Source: Bacteroidota bacterium
GTDB lineage: Bacteria; Bacteroidota; Bacteroidia; B-17B0; Aurantibacillaceae
Assembly: GCA_030684395.1 (NCBI GenBank)
Contig: JAUXTT010000002.1
Location: 1-64,000, forward strand
Length of the DNA stretch: 64,000 bases
Direction of reading: 5' to 3'
Under the pieces are notes generated by a model. The model had not been told where the DNA came from, made no database searches, and saw only the letters and a list, made by a program, of their open reading frames with translations. The stretch's first letter is position 1. Every line of letters begins with the position of its first letter. The translations under genes were made by a program, and so were the position numbers. Below are positions 45,540 through 54,376 of the stretch, piece after piece.

Positions 45540-45547
45540 TACATTTG
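45540..45547 (+). promoter_or_regulatory. -7 box of choice-of-anchor B gene 1
   Basis: TACATTTG matches the Bacteroidota -7 box and ends 13 nt before the ATG at 45561. It lies inside the longer ORF that begins at 45525, which argues for the later start. The surrounding CTTAGTTTCTTACATTTGT recurs exactly upstream of the paralogue (47004-47022). Confidence 0.6.
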
Positions 45548-45560
45548 TAGATACTATCCG

Positions 45561-46967
45561 ATGAGATTATTTATAGCATACATATTGATTTTTGCAGGCT
45601 TGTTCTCAAAGGCTCAAACCTACCCGAATTATAATATTTCGCTGTTAGCCAATATATCTCCTGAAACGGTTAATAACTGGTATGCCTTAAACACCAAATA
45701 TGCCGGATGTTTTGGCTGGCATAATCCGGTTGATAATAAAGAATATGCTATTTTAGGTTCTACAACAGGTAATCACTTTATTGAAGTTACCAACCCAATA
45801 GCACCCGTGGTTAGGGACTTTGTTCCGGCGGCAACACAAAATAATCTGTGGAGAGAAATTCAAACATATCAGAACTACGCTTATTTGGTAAGTGATGATA
45901 ACGGAAGCTCATTGCAAATTGTAGACATGAGTTATCTACCCGATTCGGTTCACGTGGTTTATGATTCAAATGCATTATTTACCCGATCACATACTATTTT
46001 TATTTCAGGTAATAAATTGTATTGTGGTTCTGCGGTATTAGTTGGCGGGGGCTTTTATCCAATGGCAGTTTACGATATAAGTAACCCCGTAAGTCCAGTT
46101 TTTTTAAGAGGATTAAATGAGGATTTTCCATCTGCAGGTTATGTACACGACATGTTTGTGAAAAATGATACCATTTTTGCTTCACACGGAAATGCAGGCT
46201 TATTTATTTATAAATTCAATGCTAACAATACATTTTCCTTATTGGCTGATTACACCAATTATTTACTTGGAGGCTATAATCACAGTAGTTCTTTAACACC
46301 CGATAGCAAAACGCTCATTTTTACTGATGAAGTTCCAACAGGGCTTCCGGTTAAAGTACTTGATGTATCAGACCTTGGAAATCTTACGCTCACCGACACT
46401 ATTGTTTCTCATCCGGGAGCTACACCTCATAATATTTATGTAATGAATGACTATCACGTTGCCATTTCTTACTATCAGGACGGGGTTTATTTATACGATA
46501 TTTCCAACCCAAATAAAGCAATATTAAAGGGTTTTTTTGATACAGATCCTGCACACGGTGATAATGATAATTATACAACAACGTATGCTTATCAGGGATG
46601 CTGGGGTGCTTATCCATATCTGCCTTCCGGTATTTTACTGGCAAGCGATATGCAAAATGGTTTGTTTGTTTTAGACATGGATGATGCAAGAAAAAAATCT
46701 ACTGTTTCATTGGAGAACTACATTAAATTATATCCAAATCCATCAAACGGAAATTTAAACTTAGTTGTTTCAGCCGAAGAGAAAGGAGATTTGAATGTGG
46801 TTATTTATGATGTAACCGGTAAAAAAATAGTAAACCGACTCATCAGTAAAACAGAAAACGTTATGAGTGGAAGTATAGATATTTCACATCTTTCAAAGGG
46901 TCCGTATATTGTTAAACTGATAGGAACAAAAGTACTTGCAACAAGTAAGCTGATCATTGCTGATTAA
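45561..46967 (+). CDS. Secreted choice-of-anchor B protein 1, T9SS tail
   Basis: A 468-aa secreted protein. Start chosen at 45561 (MRLFIAYILIFAG), which gives a clean signal peptide ending SKAQ; the in-frame start at 45525 lies upstream of the promoter. The body has LVIVD-like repeats of a beta-propeller (LQIVDMSYLPDSVHVVY, MAVYDISNPVSPVFLR, VYLYDISNPNKAILKG), the hallmark of the choice-of-anchor B group. The last 80 residues (LYPNPSNGNLNLVVS onward, ending SKLIIAD) are a T9SS type A sorting domain. The paralogue follows immediately; function unknown, probably surface binding. Confidence 0.88.
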   Translation: MRLFIAYILIFAGLFSKAQTYPNYNISLLANISPETVNNWYALNTKYAGCFGWHNPVDNKEYAILGSTTGNHFIEVTNPIAPVVRDFVPAATQNNLWREIQTYQNYAYLVSDDNGSSLQIVDMSYLPDSVHVVYDSNALFTRSHTIFISGNKLYCGSAVLVGGGFYPMAVYDISNPVSPVFLRGLNEDFPSAGYVHDMFVKNDTIFASHGNAGLFIYKFNANNTFSLLADYTNYLLGGYNHSSSLTPDSKTLIFTDEVPTGLPVKVLDVSDLGNLTLTDTIVSHPGATPHNIYVMNDYHVAISYYQDGVYLYDISNPNKAILKGFFDTDPAHGDNDNYTTTYAYQGCWGAYPYLPSGILLASDMQNGLFVLDMDDARKKSTVSLENYIKLYPNPSNGNLNLVVSAEEKGDLNVVIYDVTGKKIVNRLISKTENVMSGSIDISHLSKGPYIVKLIGTKVLATSKLIIAD

Positions 46968-46993
46968 GAACTCCTCTTTTAACATTTAAATAG

Positions 46994-47022
46994 TTGTAAG
47001 CCTGCTTAGTTTCTTACATTTG
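46994..47022 (+). promoter_or_regulatory. Promoter of choice-of-anchor B gene 2
   Basis: TTG (46994-46996), an 18-nt spacer and TACATTTG (47015-47022) form a promoter ending 11 nt before the ATG at 47034. The 19 bp ending in TACATTTGT is identical to that of the upstream paralogue, so promoter and gene were duplicated together. Confidence 0.6.
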
Positions 47023-47033
47023 TCAAAATTCAA

Positions 47034-48446
47034 TTGATGAAGAAATCGCTTACCTTAAGTTTTTTGTTTGTTGCACTTTTTAGTATTGCTCAAACATATC
47101 CAAGCTATAATATATCTTTACTTTCCAACATTGCTCCTGAAACCACTAATAACTGGTATGGAACAGGTACAAAGTATGCAAGTTGTTATGGCTGGCACAA
47201 TCCGGTTGATAATAAAGAGTATGCCATACTAGGCACCACTAAAGGAAACTACTTTATTGAAGTTACTGATCCAAGCGTGCCTGTTGTAAGAGATTATGTT
47301 GTTGGGGCAGCTCAAAACAGTCTTTGGAGGGAAATGAAGACCTATCAGAATTATGCCTATTTAGTGAGCGACGATAATAATAACAGATTGCAAATTGTAG
47401 ACATGAGTTATTTACCCGACTCTGTTCATGTGGTTTATAACTCAAATGCTTTGTTTACCAAGGCACATACTGTTTTTGTGGAAGGTGACAAATTATATTG
47501 CGGGGGTGTTACCAAAGTTGGAGGCTCCAAATTTTCAATGGCTGTTTATAGTCTTGCCAATCCCGAAAGCCCGGTTTTACTTCGTTCGTTAAATCAGGAT
47601 TATGCTTCGGTAAATTATGTGCATGATATGTTTGTGAGAAACGATACCGTTTACGCATCAACAGGAGATCCCGGACTTTTTATTTTTAAGTTCAACAGCA
47701 ATAATACTTTTACTTTGTTGGCTGATTATACCAATTACCTGGATGTAGGTTATAATCACAGTAGTTATTTAACTCCCGACAGTAAAACGATGGTTTTTTG
47801 TGATGAAGTTCCAACAGGGCTTGCAGTAAAGGTGTTAGACGTAAGTGATTTTGGAAACTTAACGCTTACCGATACTATTAACTCTCACGAGGAAGCTACT
47901 GCACATAATCCTTACATAATGGATAATTATCATGCGGTTATTTCTTATTATCAGGACGGGGTTTATATTTATGATGTTTCCGATCCGAATAACGCAGTGT
48001 TAAAAGGCTTTTTTGATACTGACCCCACGCATGGTGATAATGATAATTACGCTGCTAATCCTGCTTACAGAGGCTGTTGGGCAGCTTATCCTTTTTTACC
48101 ATCAGGCAATTTATTGGTAAGTGACATGCAACGTGGTTTGTTTGTGTTGAATATGAATACAGCTTTAAATGCTCCATCAACTGTCCATCAGGAAAATTTT
48201 ATCCGTTTGTATCCTAATCCAGCCAGTGGATTTTTAAACATTGTTGCTTCTACTGAAGAAACCGGAGAATTAAGTTTGATAATTTATGACATTGCAGGAA
48301 AAAAAATATCCAACAAACAGGTTCATAAAACGGAGAGTGTAATGAACGTAAGTGTTGATGTTTCTGATCTGGCAAAAGGAACCTACTTCATAAAACTAAT
48401 GGGGAGAGATGTATTGGCGAGTAGTAAATTAATTATTATCGATTAA
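47034..48446 (+). CDS. Secreted choice-of-anchor B protein 2, T9SS tail
   Basis: A 470-aa tandem paralogue of the preceding gene; the two are alike along their whole length (for example NWYG, ASCYGWHNPVDNKEYAILG, FDTDPTHGDNDNY). Signal peptide ends IAQ; propeller body; T9SS C-terminal domain (LYPNPASGFLNIVAS, ending SKLIIID). It has its own promoter. It ends 1 bp before the stop of the convergent permease gene. Confidence 0.88.
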   Translation: MMKKSLTLSFLFVALFSIAQTYPSYNISLLSNIAPETTNNWYGTGTKYASCYGWHNPVDNKEYAILGTTKGNYFIEVTDPSVPVVRDYVVGAAQNSLWREMKTYQNYAYLVSDDNNNRLQIVDMSYLPDSVHVVYNSNALFTKAHTVFVEGDKLYCGGVTKVGGSKFSMAVYSLANPESPVLLRSLNQDYASVNYVHDMFVRNDTVYASTGDPGLFIFKFNSNNTFTLLADYTNYLDVGYNHSSYLTPDSKTMVFCDEVPTGLAVKVLDVSDFGNLTLTDTINSHEEATAHNPYIMDNYHAVISYYQDGVYIYDVSDPNNAVLKGFFDTDPTHGDNDNYAANPAYRGCWAAYPFLPSGNLLVSDMQRGLFVLNMNTALNAPSTVHQENFIRLYPNPASGFLNIVASTEETGELSLIIYDIAGKKISNKQVHKTESVMNVSVDVSDLAKGTYFIKLMGRDVLASSKLIIID

Positions 48447-48447
48447 A

Positions 48448-49692
48448 TTACTCGTATCTCAAACTCTCAATAGGATCTAGTTTTGCTGCCCGTCTTGCAG
48501 GTATAATGCCTGAGATGATCCCTACAAATATACACATTCCTGTACCTCCCAATACCCAATGCCATGGCATATAAAAACCAGCATCAAAAACTGCCAATGA
48601 CAGTATGTTACCAATTATAATTCCGAAAAAGATCCCGAAAAAACCTCCAAGCAAACAGATAACAATAGACTCTATAAGAAATTGGTTTTGAATTGTTTTA
48701 CTTGTTGCTCCTAAAGCTTTTCTTATTCCAATTTCGCGGGTACGTTCCGTTACCGAAACCAGCATGATGTTCATTAAACCAACTGCTGAACCTGTTAGTG
48801 TTATAAAACCAATAATTATTGCGACCAAACCAACCTCTTGTATTTTATCATTCAGCATATTGGCAATATTGTCCGATTTAGTAATCTCAAAATTGTCGTT
48901 ATCCCCAAGGTCTACTTTTCTGACCTGTCGCATGGTTCCTGTTGCCTCACCAATAGCAATATTCATTTCCGGCACAGTTCTGCACAAAACGTTAATGGTA
49001 AAAGTAGCATTTGGGATCGAAAAATATTGCCTTGCATTTTGAATTGGCACTACACAAATTTTATCGCCCCCAAAACCCATTCCGCTTCCCTTGGTTTTTA
49101 ATACACCAACAATTGTGTACTTACTGCTGCCAATACGAATGTTTTTTCCTACTGCACTTTCCTTATTAGAAAAAAAAGTAGTTTTAATTTCCTGACCAAT
49201 TATTACTAACGGAGCTCCTGAAATTACTTCCGGTTCCGTAAAATTCCTTCCGTCTTCCAATTCATAGCCTGAAGCTGCAATATAGTTTTCATCGCTACCA
49301 AAAACCTGTATATTCGGATTCGATTTTTTTGAACCATACGCTAACTTGGCACTCCAGGATGCCATAGTTGAGACAGAAACCGTAGCCGGAAAATTGAAAT
49401 CCTTCTTGAATTTCATGGCTTCCTCGTAAGTGATATTTCTGTATTTTTTTGGTTTTTTGCCTCCTTTTCCAATTCTTACTGTTGTTTCTCTATTACGAAT
49501 AGTAAAAGTATTGGCGCCTAAATTGCTAAAATTACTGTTGATAGAAGATTTAATAATATCCATTAAAGCTAAAATTCCTACTAAAACTGTAAGACCCAAT
49601 GCTATAATAACAATGGTAAGCGTTGTACGCAATGCCTGCGAACGGATGGAATGGAATGCCACCTTTACATTTTCACTTACCAATAATGCCAT
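48448..49692 (-). CDS. MacB/FtsX-type ABC transporter permease
   Basis: A 414-aa permease with the MacB topology: N-terminal helix (about 20-42), a large periplasmic domain (about 45-280), then three C-terminal helices (about 285-400). The motif VTERTREIGIRKALGAT is diagnostic, and the end IPARRAAKLDPIESLRYE is typical. The partner ATPase gene is not adjacent. It may form part of a lipoprotein, macrolide or peptide exporter of the MacAB type. Confidence 0.92.
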   Translation of the reverse strand: MALLVSENVKVAFHSIRSQALRTTLTIVIIALGLTVLVGILALMDIIKSSINSNFSNLGANTFTIRNRETTVRIGKGGKKPKKYRNITYEEAMKFKKDFNFPATVSVSTMASWSAKLAYGSKKSNPNIQVFGSDENYIAASGYELEDGRNFTEPEVISGAPLVIIGQEIKTTFFSNKESAVGKNIRIGSSKYTIVGVLKTKGSGMGFGGDKICVVPIQNARQYFSIPNATFTINVLCRTVPEMNIAIGEATGTMRQVRKVDLGDNDNFEITKSDNIANMLNDKIQEVGLVAIIIGFITLTGSAVGLMNIMLVSVTERTREIGIRKALGATSKTIQNQFLIESIVICLLGGFFGIFFGIIIGNILSLAVFDAGFYMPWHWVLGGTGMCIFVGIISGIIPARRAAKLDPIESLRYE

Positions 49693-49904
49693 AATTCAAA
49701 ACAAATGTAAGAGTAAATCAGACAGTTTTTCAGCAAATCACTTAAATCCAATATATTTTTCGCCTCCTGCAATAAACAATTCACCTATAATTTATTGGAT
49801 TTCACATAACGGTAAACCGAATTAGAACATAAAAACACAGTAAAATCAATTCGTTCAAAGCGTTTTTATTTGTAAGGCTTTTTAACCCTTTGTCCCATTT
49901 AACG

Positions 49905-49933
49905 TTTGTTAAGACTTGTTTTTCTTACTTTTG
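49905..49933 (+). promoter_or_regulatory. Promoter of the outer-membrane receptor gene
   Basis: TTTG (49905-49908), a 17-nt spacer and TACTTTTG (49926-49933) lie 19 nt before the ATG at 49953. The rest of the 260-bp gap 49693-49952 shows no gene. Confidence 0.5.
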
Positions 49934-49952
49934 TACATCAATTTTTTAAGGT

Positions 49953-52454
49953 ATGACAAGGCTTTGTTTGGCTATAACACTATTTTTCGCAACATTATTC
50001 AACACTAATGCATTTGCCCAGTTTCCTTCGGGTGGAAGTGGTGGTATGGCAGGTGGTAAAATGCCTTCTATTGGCAGGCTTTATGGAAAGTTGATAGACT
50101 CCAGAACAAAAGAACCTGTTGAGTTTGCTTCTGTTGCCCTTTTCTTTTATGGAAAAGATAGTGCAATTGCAGGTGTTTTAACAAAACAAAACGGAGATTT
50201 TTCATTAGACAACTTACCAATTGGCGGTTTTAAAATGCGTATCCAATTTTTAGGATACAAAACCATTGAGCAAAAGATCTTCATCAATTTCGCAAAATTA
50301 GAACAGGATTTAGGTGATCTTAAACTTGAACCGGATGAAACGCTTTTACAGGAAGCAACGGTGGTAGCCGACAAGTCAACAGTTACTTTAAGCATTGACA
50401 AAAGAGTGTATAATGTAGATAAAGACCTTTCTGTAAAAGGCGGTACTGCTTTAGATGCCATGAAAAATGTTCCCGGTGTAAGTTTGGATGCAGATGGAAA
50501 TGCAACGCTCCGTAATTCAACGCCACAAATTTATATCGACGGAAGACCTACTACACTTACCCTTCAGCAAATTCCATCGGATCAAATCGATCGGATTGAA
50601 GTGATTACCAACCCGAGTGTAAAATTTGAGGCAGCTTCATCCGGTGGGATCCTGAACATTGTAATGAAAAAAAATACCAGGCCCGGATATAATGGAGTTA
50701 TCATGGGAGGTGTAGGAAATACCGATCGTTACAACGGAATGGTGAACCTAAATATAAAAGAAAACCCATGGAATGTTTCCCTGATGTATAATTACATGAC
50801 GAGTACTAACCTTACCTCAGGTTATACCGACAGAACAAACCTGAAAAATAATTCTGTTATAAATTATTATAATCAGGACAACAATACCCGCGGACAACAA
50901 ACATTTCAAATGGGCAGATTGGGAATTGATTACAACATCAATAACCGTAATTCACTTTCATTTGCACAAATGGGAATGTTAGGTGCGTTTAAAACCAATG
51001 ATAAACAGGCTTATGAGTTTTTATCGTCGAATGGAAGCGGTTATGCCAAAGGAACACAAACCAATAGTTCGAATGCCGGCTTCTACAATTTAAACTCTCA
51101 GTTAATTTATAAACGTACCTACCCTAAACCCGGAAAAGAGCTTACTATGGATGGTTCTTTTAATTACAATGCCGGACAAAACAATTACCTTTTTACCATG
51201 TATGATAATTTTTATTCTCTCAATTCTGAAAATACTTCTTATCAAAAAAACGACGGTGAATCAAATGGAAAGATGTTCACCTTTCAGATGGATTACGTGA
51301 ACCCCCTAACTGATACCAGCAAATTAGAATGGGGAATCAGAAGTAATATAAAACAAACCTTCCAAAAAAATGTAACTCAAAATAATAGTTTTCTTACAAA
51401 CGATGTATTTGTAAAAGACACTTTTATGTCGAACAACTATGCTATCAACGACATTGTAAACGGTGCTTACATTAACTACGCCAATAAAATCGGGAAATTT
51501 GGTTATCAGGCAGGTTTGCGTTTCGAGCAATCCTATTATGCAGGTAACATATTGGATAAAGACTCTTCATTCTCATACAGCTATCCTTCAAAACCTGATA
51601 ATATCCTGAAATCATTATTCCCCGGGATTTACTTTTCAAGAAAGTTTAAAAACAATCAGGAATGGCAGATTAACTTCTCCAGAAAAATTGAACGCCCTAA
51701 CTTCTTTCAGTTGATGCCTTTTGTGATGTTTGCCGATAAACAAAACTATCGTATCGGGAATCCGCAGCTTACTCCCGAATTCAGAAACATTGCAGAAACT
51801 AATTACAACAAAGTTCTTTCTAAAGGAAGTTTTTTAAGTTCGATCTATTTCCGTTATATAGAAACTCCCATTACCAACGTGGCTTATCCTAAAGAAACAG
51901 ATTCAACGGTGTTGATCAACACTTTTGTAAATGGTAAAAGCAGTTTTAATTACGGATGGGAAAACAACATTAAATATACTTTGTTTAAGAACTTTGACGT
52001 TACTTTAAACCTGAATGTATTATATATTTCATTAAAAAGCACCAGTCAGTTTGGTAGCACCACTACAGAAGGTTTAACCTGGAACACCAAAGGAACATTT
52101 ACTTACAAACTTCCCAAAGATTTCACGCTTCAGTTAAATGGTAATTACGAAGCTCCGAGAGTGGTAATTAACGGAAAAACCAAACCTATGTATTTCATCG
52201 ATTTCTCTGCAAGTAAAATGATTAAACGTAAGATCATCATTAATGCAAGTGTAAGCGACATGTTAAATACAAAACGTATGGGTACTGTTTACCACACTGA
52301 TCTTTATGATCAAAGCTTAATGAGAAGGCGTGAAGCCCGTTACTTTAAACTGAATGTTACTTTCTTATTTGGAAAAATGGACTCATCTATTTTCAAGAAA
52401 CGTAAAGGTGGTGCCAACCCAATGGGTGGAAATCAGGATGGTTTGGATTTTTAA
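49953..52454 (+). CDS. TonB-dependent-like outer membrane barrel protein
   Basis: An 833-aa outer-membrane protein with a signal peptide (ends NAFAQ), a glycine-rich linker, a carboxypeptidase-D regulatory-like domain (about 43-130: GRLYGKLIDSRTKEPVEFASV), a plug (about 150-240: GGTALDAMKNVPGVSLDADG, IDRIEVITNPSVKFEAASS) and a C-terminal barrel of the OMP_b-brl_3 type. No SusD partner is encoded next to it, so glycan import is not implied. The substrate is unknown. Confidence 0.88.
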   Translation: MTRLCLAITLFFATLFNTNAFAQFPSGGSGGMAGGKMPSIGRLYGKLIDSRTKEPVEFASVALFFYGKDSAIAGVLTKQNGDFSLDNLPIGGFKMRIQFLGYKTIEQKIFINFAKLEQDLGDLKLEPDETLLQEATVVADKSTVTLSIDKRVYNVDKDLSVKGGTALDAMKNVPGVSLDADGNATLRNSTPQIYIDGRPTTLTLQQIPSDQIDRIEVITNPSVKFEAASSGGILNIVMKKNTRPGYNGVIMGGVGNTDRYNGMVNLNIKENPWNVSLMYNYMTSTNLTSGYTDRTNLKNNSVINYYNQDNNTRGQQTFQMGRLGIDYNINNRNSLSFAQMGMLGAFKTNDKQAYEFLSSNGSGYAKGTQTNSSNAGFYNLNSQLIYKRTYPKPGKELTMDGSFNYNAGQNNYLFTMYDNFYSLNSENTSYQKNDGESNGKMFTFQMDYVNPLTDTSKLEWGIRSNIKQTFQKNVTQNNSFLTNDVFVKDTFMSNNYAINDIVNGAYINYANKIGKFGYQAGLRFEQSYYAGNILDKDSSFSYSYPSKPDNILKSLFPGIYFSRKFKNNQEWQINFSRKIERPNFFQLMPFVMFADKQNYRIGNPQLTPEFRNIAETNYNKVLSKGSFLSSIYFRYIETPITNVAYPKETDSTVLINTFVNGKSSFNYGWENNIKYTLFKNFDVTLNLNVLYISLKSTSQFGSTTTEGLTWNTKGTFTYKLPKDFTLQLNGNYEAPRVVINGKTKPMYFIDFSASKMIKRKIIINASVSDMLNTKRMGTVYHTDLYDQSLMRRREARYFKLNVTFLFGKMDSSIFKKRKGGANPMGGNQDGLDF

Positions 52455-52472
52455 ACCATACATACCTTCTTT

Positions 52473-52515
52473 AACAACAAATTCCTTCGAACTACCCTTG
52501 AAGGGATTTGTTGTT
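52473..52515. terminator. Hairpin at the receptor/receiver gene convergence
   Basis: Arms 52473-52488 and 52500-52515 are complementary with one mismatch (core AACAACAAAT), loop 11 nt. It follows the receptor stop by 18 bp and includes the last codons of the opposite gene at 52492. There is no long T-run, so it is a weaker terminator candidate. Confidence 0.55.
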
Positions 52516-52914
52516 GTTGTGCAAAATTGTTTGCCTGTCTTTTCTACAGCCTGATTTAATACAATCCTTTGCCATTTTTACTAGTACTTCCAGTTCATAT
52601 GGTTTTACAATATAATCATCGGCTCCACAGTCCATTGCTTTTGCTTTATCCACTTTCTCCGCCATGGTAGTACTAAATATGAGTGGAATTTTAGACGTTA
52701 TGAATGTATTCATAATAGAATTCAAAACTTCAAACCCATTATTTCCGGTCATTAAAATATTAGATATGATCAAATCAGGAATAAATTCCCTTGCCTGTTC
52801 AATTCCATTTTTCCCATTATTGGAAGCAAGAATGATGTAATGTTCGAGTTCGAAATATTCAGTTAAATTTTCAAGAATGAAAACATTGGCTTCAATAATT
52901 AAAATTGTTTTCAT
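52492..52914 (-). CDS. Degenerate (phospho-site-lacking) receiver domain protein
   Basis: A single receiver (CheY-like) domain with a short basic tail, 140 aa from the preferred start at 52914 (MKTILIIEANVF); an upstream start adds 11 residues. The phosphoacceptor Asp is Asn52 (PDLIISNILM; the codon is AAT) and the acidic pair is reduced to Glu8-Ala9, while Ser81/Thr82 and Lys104-Pro105 remain. It is therefore an atypical receiver that probably cannot be phosphorylated in the normal way, or is locked in one state. No histidine kinase lies nearby. Confidence 0.87.
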   Translation of the reverse strand: MKTILIIEANVFILENLTEYFELEHYIILASNNGKNGIEQAREFIPDLIISNILMTGNNGFEVLNSIMNTFITSKIPLIFSTTMAEKVDKAKAMDCGADDYIVKPYELEVLVKMAKDCIKSGCRKDRQTILHNNNKSLQG

Positions 52915-53179
52915 TATATAATTAATTAGTGTCAGATTTGATCTCAATCAAAGACCTAAACTTCCCGCTACTAAATTGAGCATGTTTAGTTAATTATCTA
53001 TTACACAATTTTTAAAAAATTTACATAATTCACTGATAAGTTAAAAACATTAACCTGAACAGGAATCAAAACACTGCAATCCTCAATGATAATAATCACT
53101 TTATTACCTAATAAGTCACAGTTTCGATGGGAAAAATTGAACTACATTCGACTTAGATTAATTTTATCACTACAGAAAC

Positions 53180-53425
53180 ATGAAAAAGCAACTAAAGTCC
53201 GGAACGCCAAAATGTGAAATTTGTTGCGCAAAGATAGGTCATAGTTTATTGGTTAGCGCTGTATTCAAAAAAGAGTGGACACTAATGCTCTGCTCGAAGA
53301 AAGTAAAAGAAAAACTAAAAGAATCAGGATCTCTTGAATCAGATAGTGAAGAGTTATACAAACGGTTTTCCAAAAATTTTGATTTTTTTCTAAGCTGCCC
53401 ATCCTTTGAATGCAAGCTGTACTAA
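53180..53425 (+). CDS. Small Cys-containing hypothetical protein
   Basis: An 81-aa basic protein with a CEICC cluster near residue 12 (KCEICCAKIGH) and Cys in LMLCSKK, FFLSCPSFEC. No signal peptide. It could bind a metal through these cysteines. Coding support is modest: ATG start, reasonable composition, a near-consensus -7 box TACATTCG 31 bp upstream, and no overlap with another gene. I do not recognise it. The 232-bp gap before it (52948-53179) holds nothing else. Confidence 0.45.
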   Translation: MKKQLKSGTPKCEICCAKIGHSLLVSAVFKKEWTLMLCSKKVKEKLKESGSLESDSEELYKRFSKNFDFFLSCPSFECKLY

Positions 53426-53479
53426 CTTAAGATGTATTCGTTCAAATCAAATTTACAAAGCATCGAGAAGTGCTCTACT

Positions 53480-53832
53480 TAGTTGTCCCTCAAAAAGTAT
53501 CCATATTAAATTATCGATATAAAAGACATATCTTTTCCCGCATAATTGTTTGGCCACGCTGTGGCCAGCATTCATCTATTAACATTAAATTACTACTATT
53601 TGGCTCCGCTGGAGCCGTGCTTTGTAAGAATTTGCTCCAGAGGAGCAAAACAATAATATTACAAGCAATCAAAGTTTTAAGGCTACAGAGTAGCTAAATA
53701 TTTTTTGTGTACGGTAAATATCTGCAAGAATTTTAAAGTAGGTCAAAGATTCCTTGCAATACGAAACAATGTAATTTTGACTGAATCTCCTTTATTAATA
53801 ATGTTTGTGTAGTATTTGAGGGACGACTACTT
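53480..53832. mobile_element. MITE-like element with terminal inverted repeats
   Basis: About 350 bp without a convincing gene, bounded by TAGTTGTCCCTCAAAAA (from 53480) and, inverted, the complement of TAGTCGTCCCTCAAATA (ending near 53829): 15 of 17 positions match. Inside are three short GC-rich hairpins (TGGCCACGCTGTGGCCA, GGCTCCGCTGGAGCC, TGCTCCAGAGGAGCA). This is the form of a non-autonomous transposon. Its right end overlaps the 3' end of the GNAT gene. No transposase is encoded in the window. Confidence 0.55.
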
Positions 53833-54354
53833 AATTTTTCCATAATAAAGAAGGTCCACAATTTCACCTGAGGAGGTGATGTGATCTTTACGGATGGTAC
53901 CTTCTATCAGGAAACCACATTTTTCAACAAGTTTGCGGGCAGGTGTATTGCTTTCATGTGTACGCAAAAAGAGTTTTACAAAACCCATTTCCTTAAAACA
54001 ATGATCAAGGAATAGAGAGAAGGCTTTAGTGGCCATGCCTGTGCCTGCATACTTTTCATCCACATAATAACCAAGCTCAGCTTTAGGTATTCTCCAGTCG
54101 ATGTTCTTAATATCAAGAAATCCGGCAAATTCATTAGCCTTATTATCTACAATAATAAAAGGATAGTATTTTTTTTCTGCTAATTGTTCGATACGATCGG
54201 CAACAAAGTTGCTGGTATCTTCGAAGGTTTTGGTTTTAGAGATAGTTCCGCCGAAGTAGTCTCCCAATCTTTTTCTATTGGTATCAATCAGTTTCCAATA
54301 GGAGTTTAGATCTTCCTGCGTTAATAAGCGTATAGTGTAGTGATCGAAGTTCAT
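53827..54354 (-). CDS. GNAT N-acetyltransferase (RimJ/RimL type)
   Basis: A 175-aa acetyl-CoA-dependent acetyltransferase. The acetyl-CoA segment is ELGYYVDEKYAGTGMATKA (R/Q-x-x-G-x-G/A core) and the C-terminal NTPARKLVEKCGFLIEGTIR is typical of the RimJ/RimL branch, which acetylates ribosomal or other amines. The substrate is unknown. Its 3' end is overlapped by one terminal repeat of the MITE-like element. Confidence 0.9.
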   Translation of the reverse strand: MNFDHYTIRLLTQEDLNSYWKLIDTNRKRLGDYFGGTISKTKTFEDTSNFVADRIEQLAEKKYYPFIIVDNKANEFAGFLDIKNIDWRIPKAELGYYVDEKYAGTGMATKAFSLFLDHCFKEMGFVKLFLRTHESNTPARKLVEKCGFLIEGTIRKDHITSSGEIVDLLYYGKIK

Positions 54355-54376
54355 TTTACATAAAACAAAACAACTA

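Noticed and set aside
53470-53697. 75-aa ORF inside the MITE-like element
   Set aside because: It spans the terminal repeat and all hairpins and has no recognisable domain; treated as non-coding.
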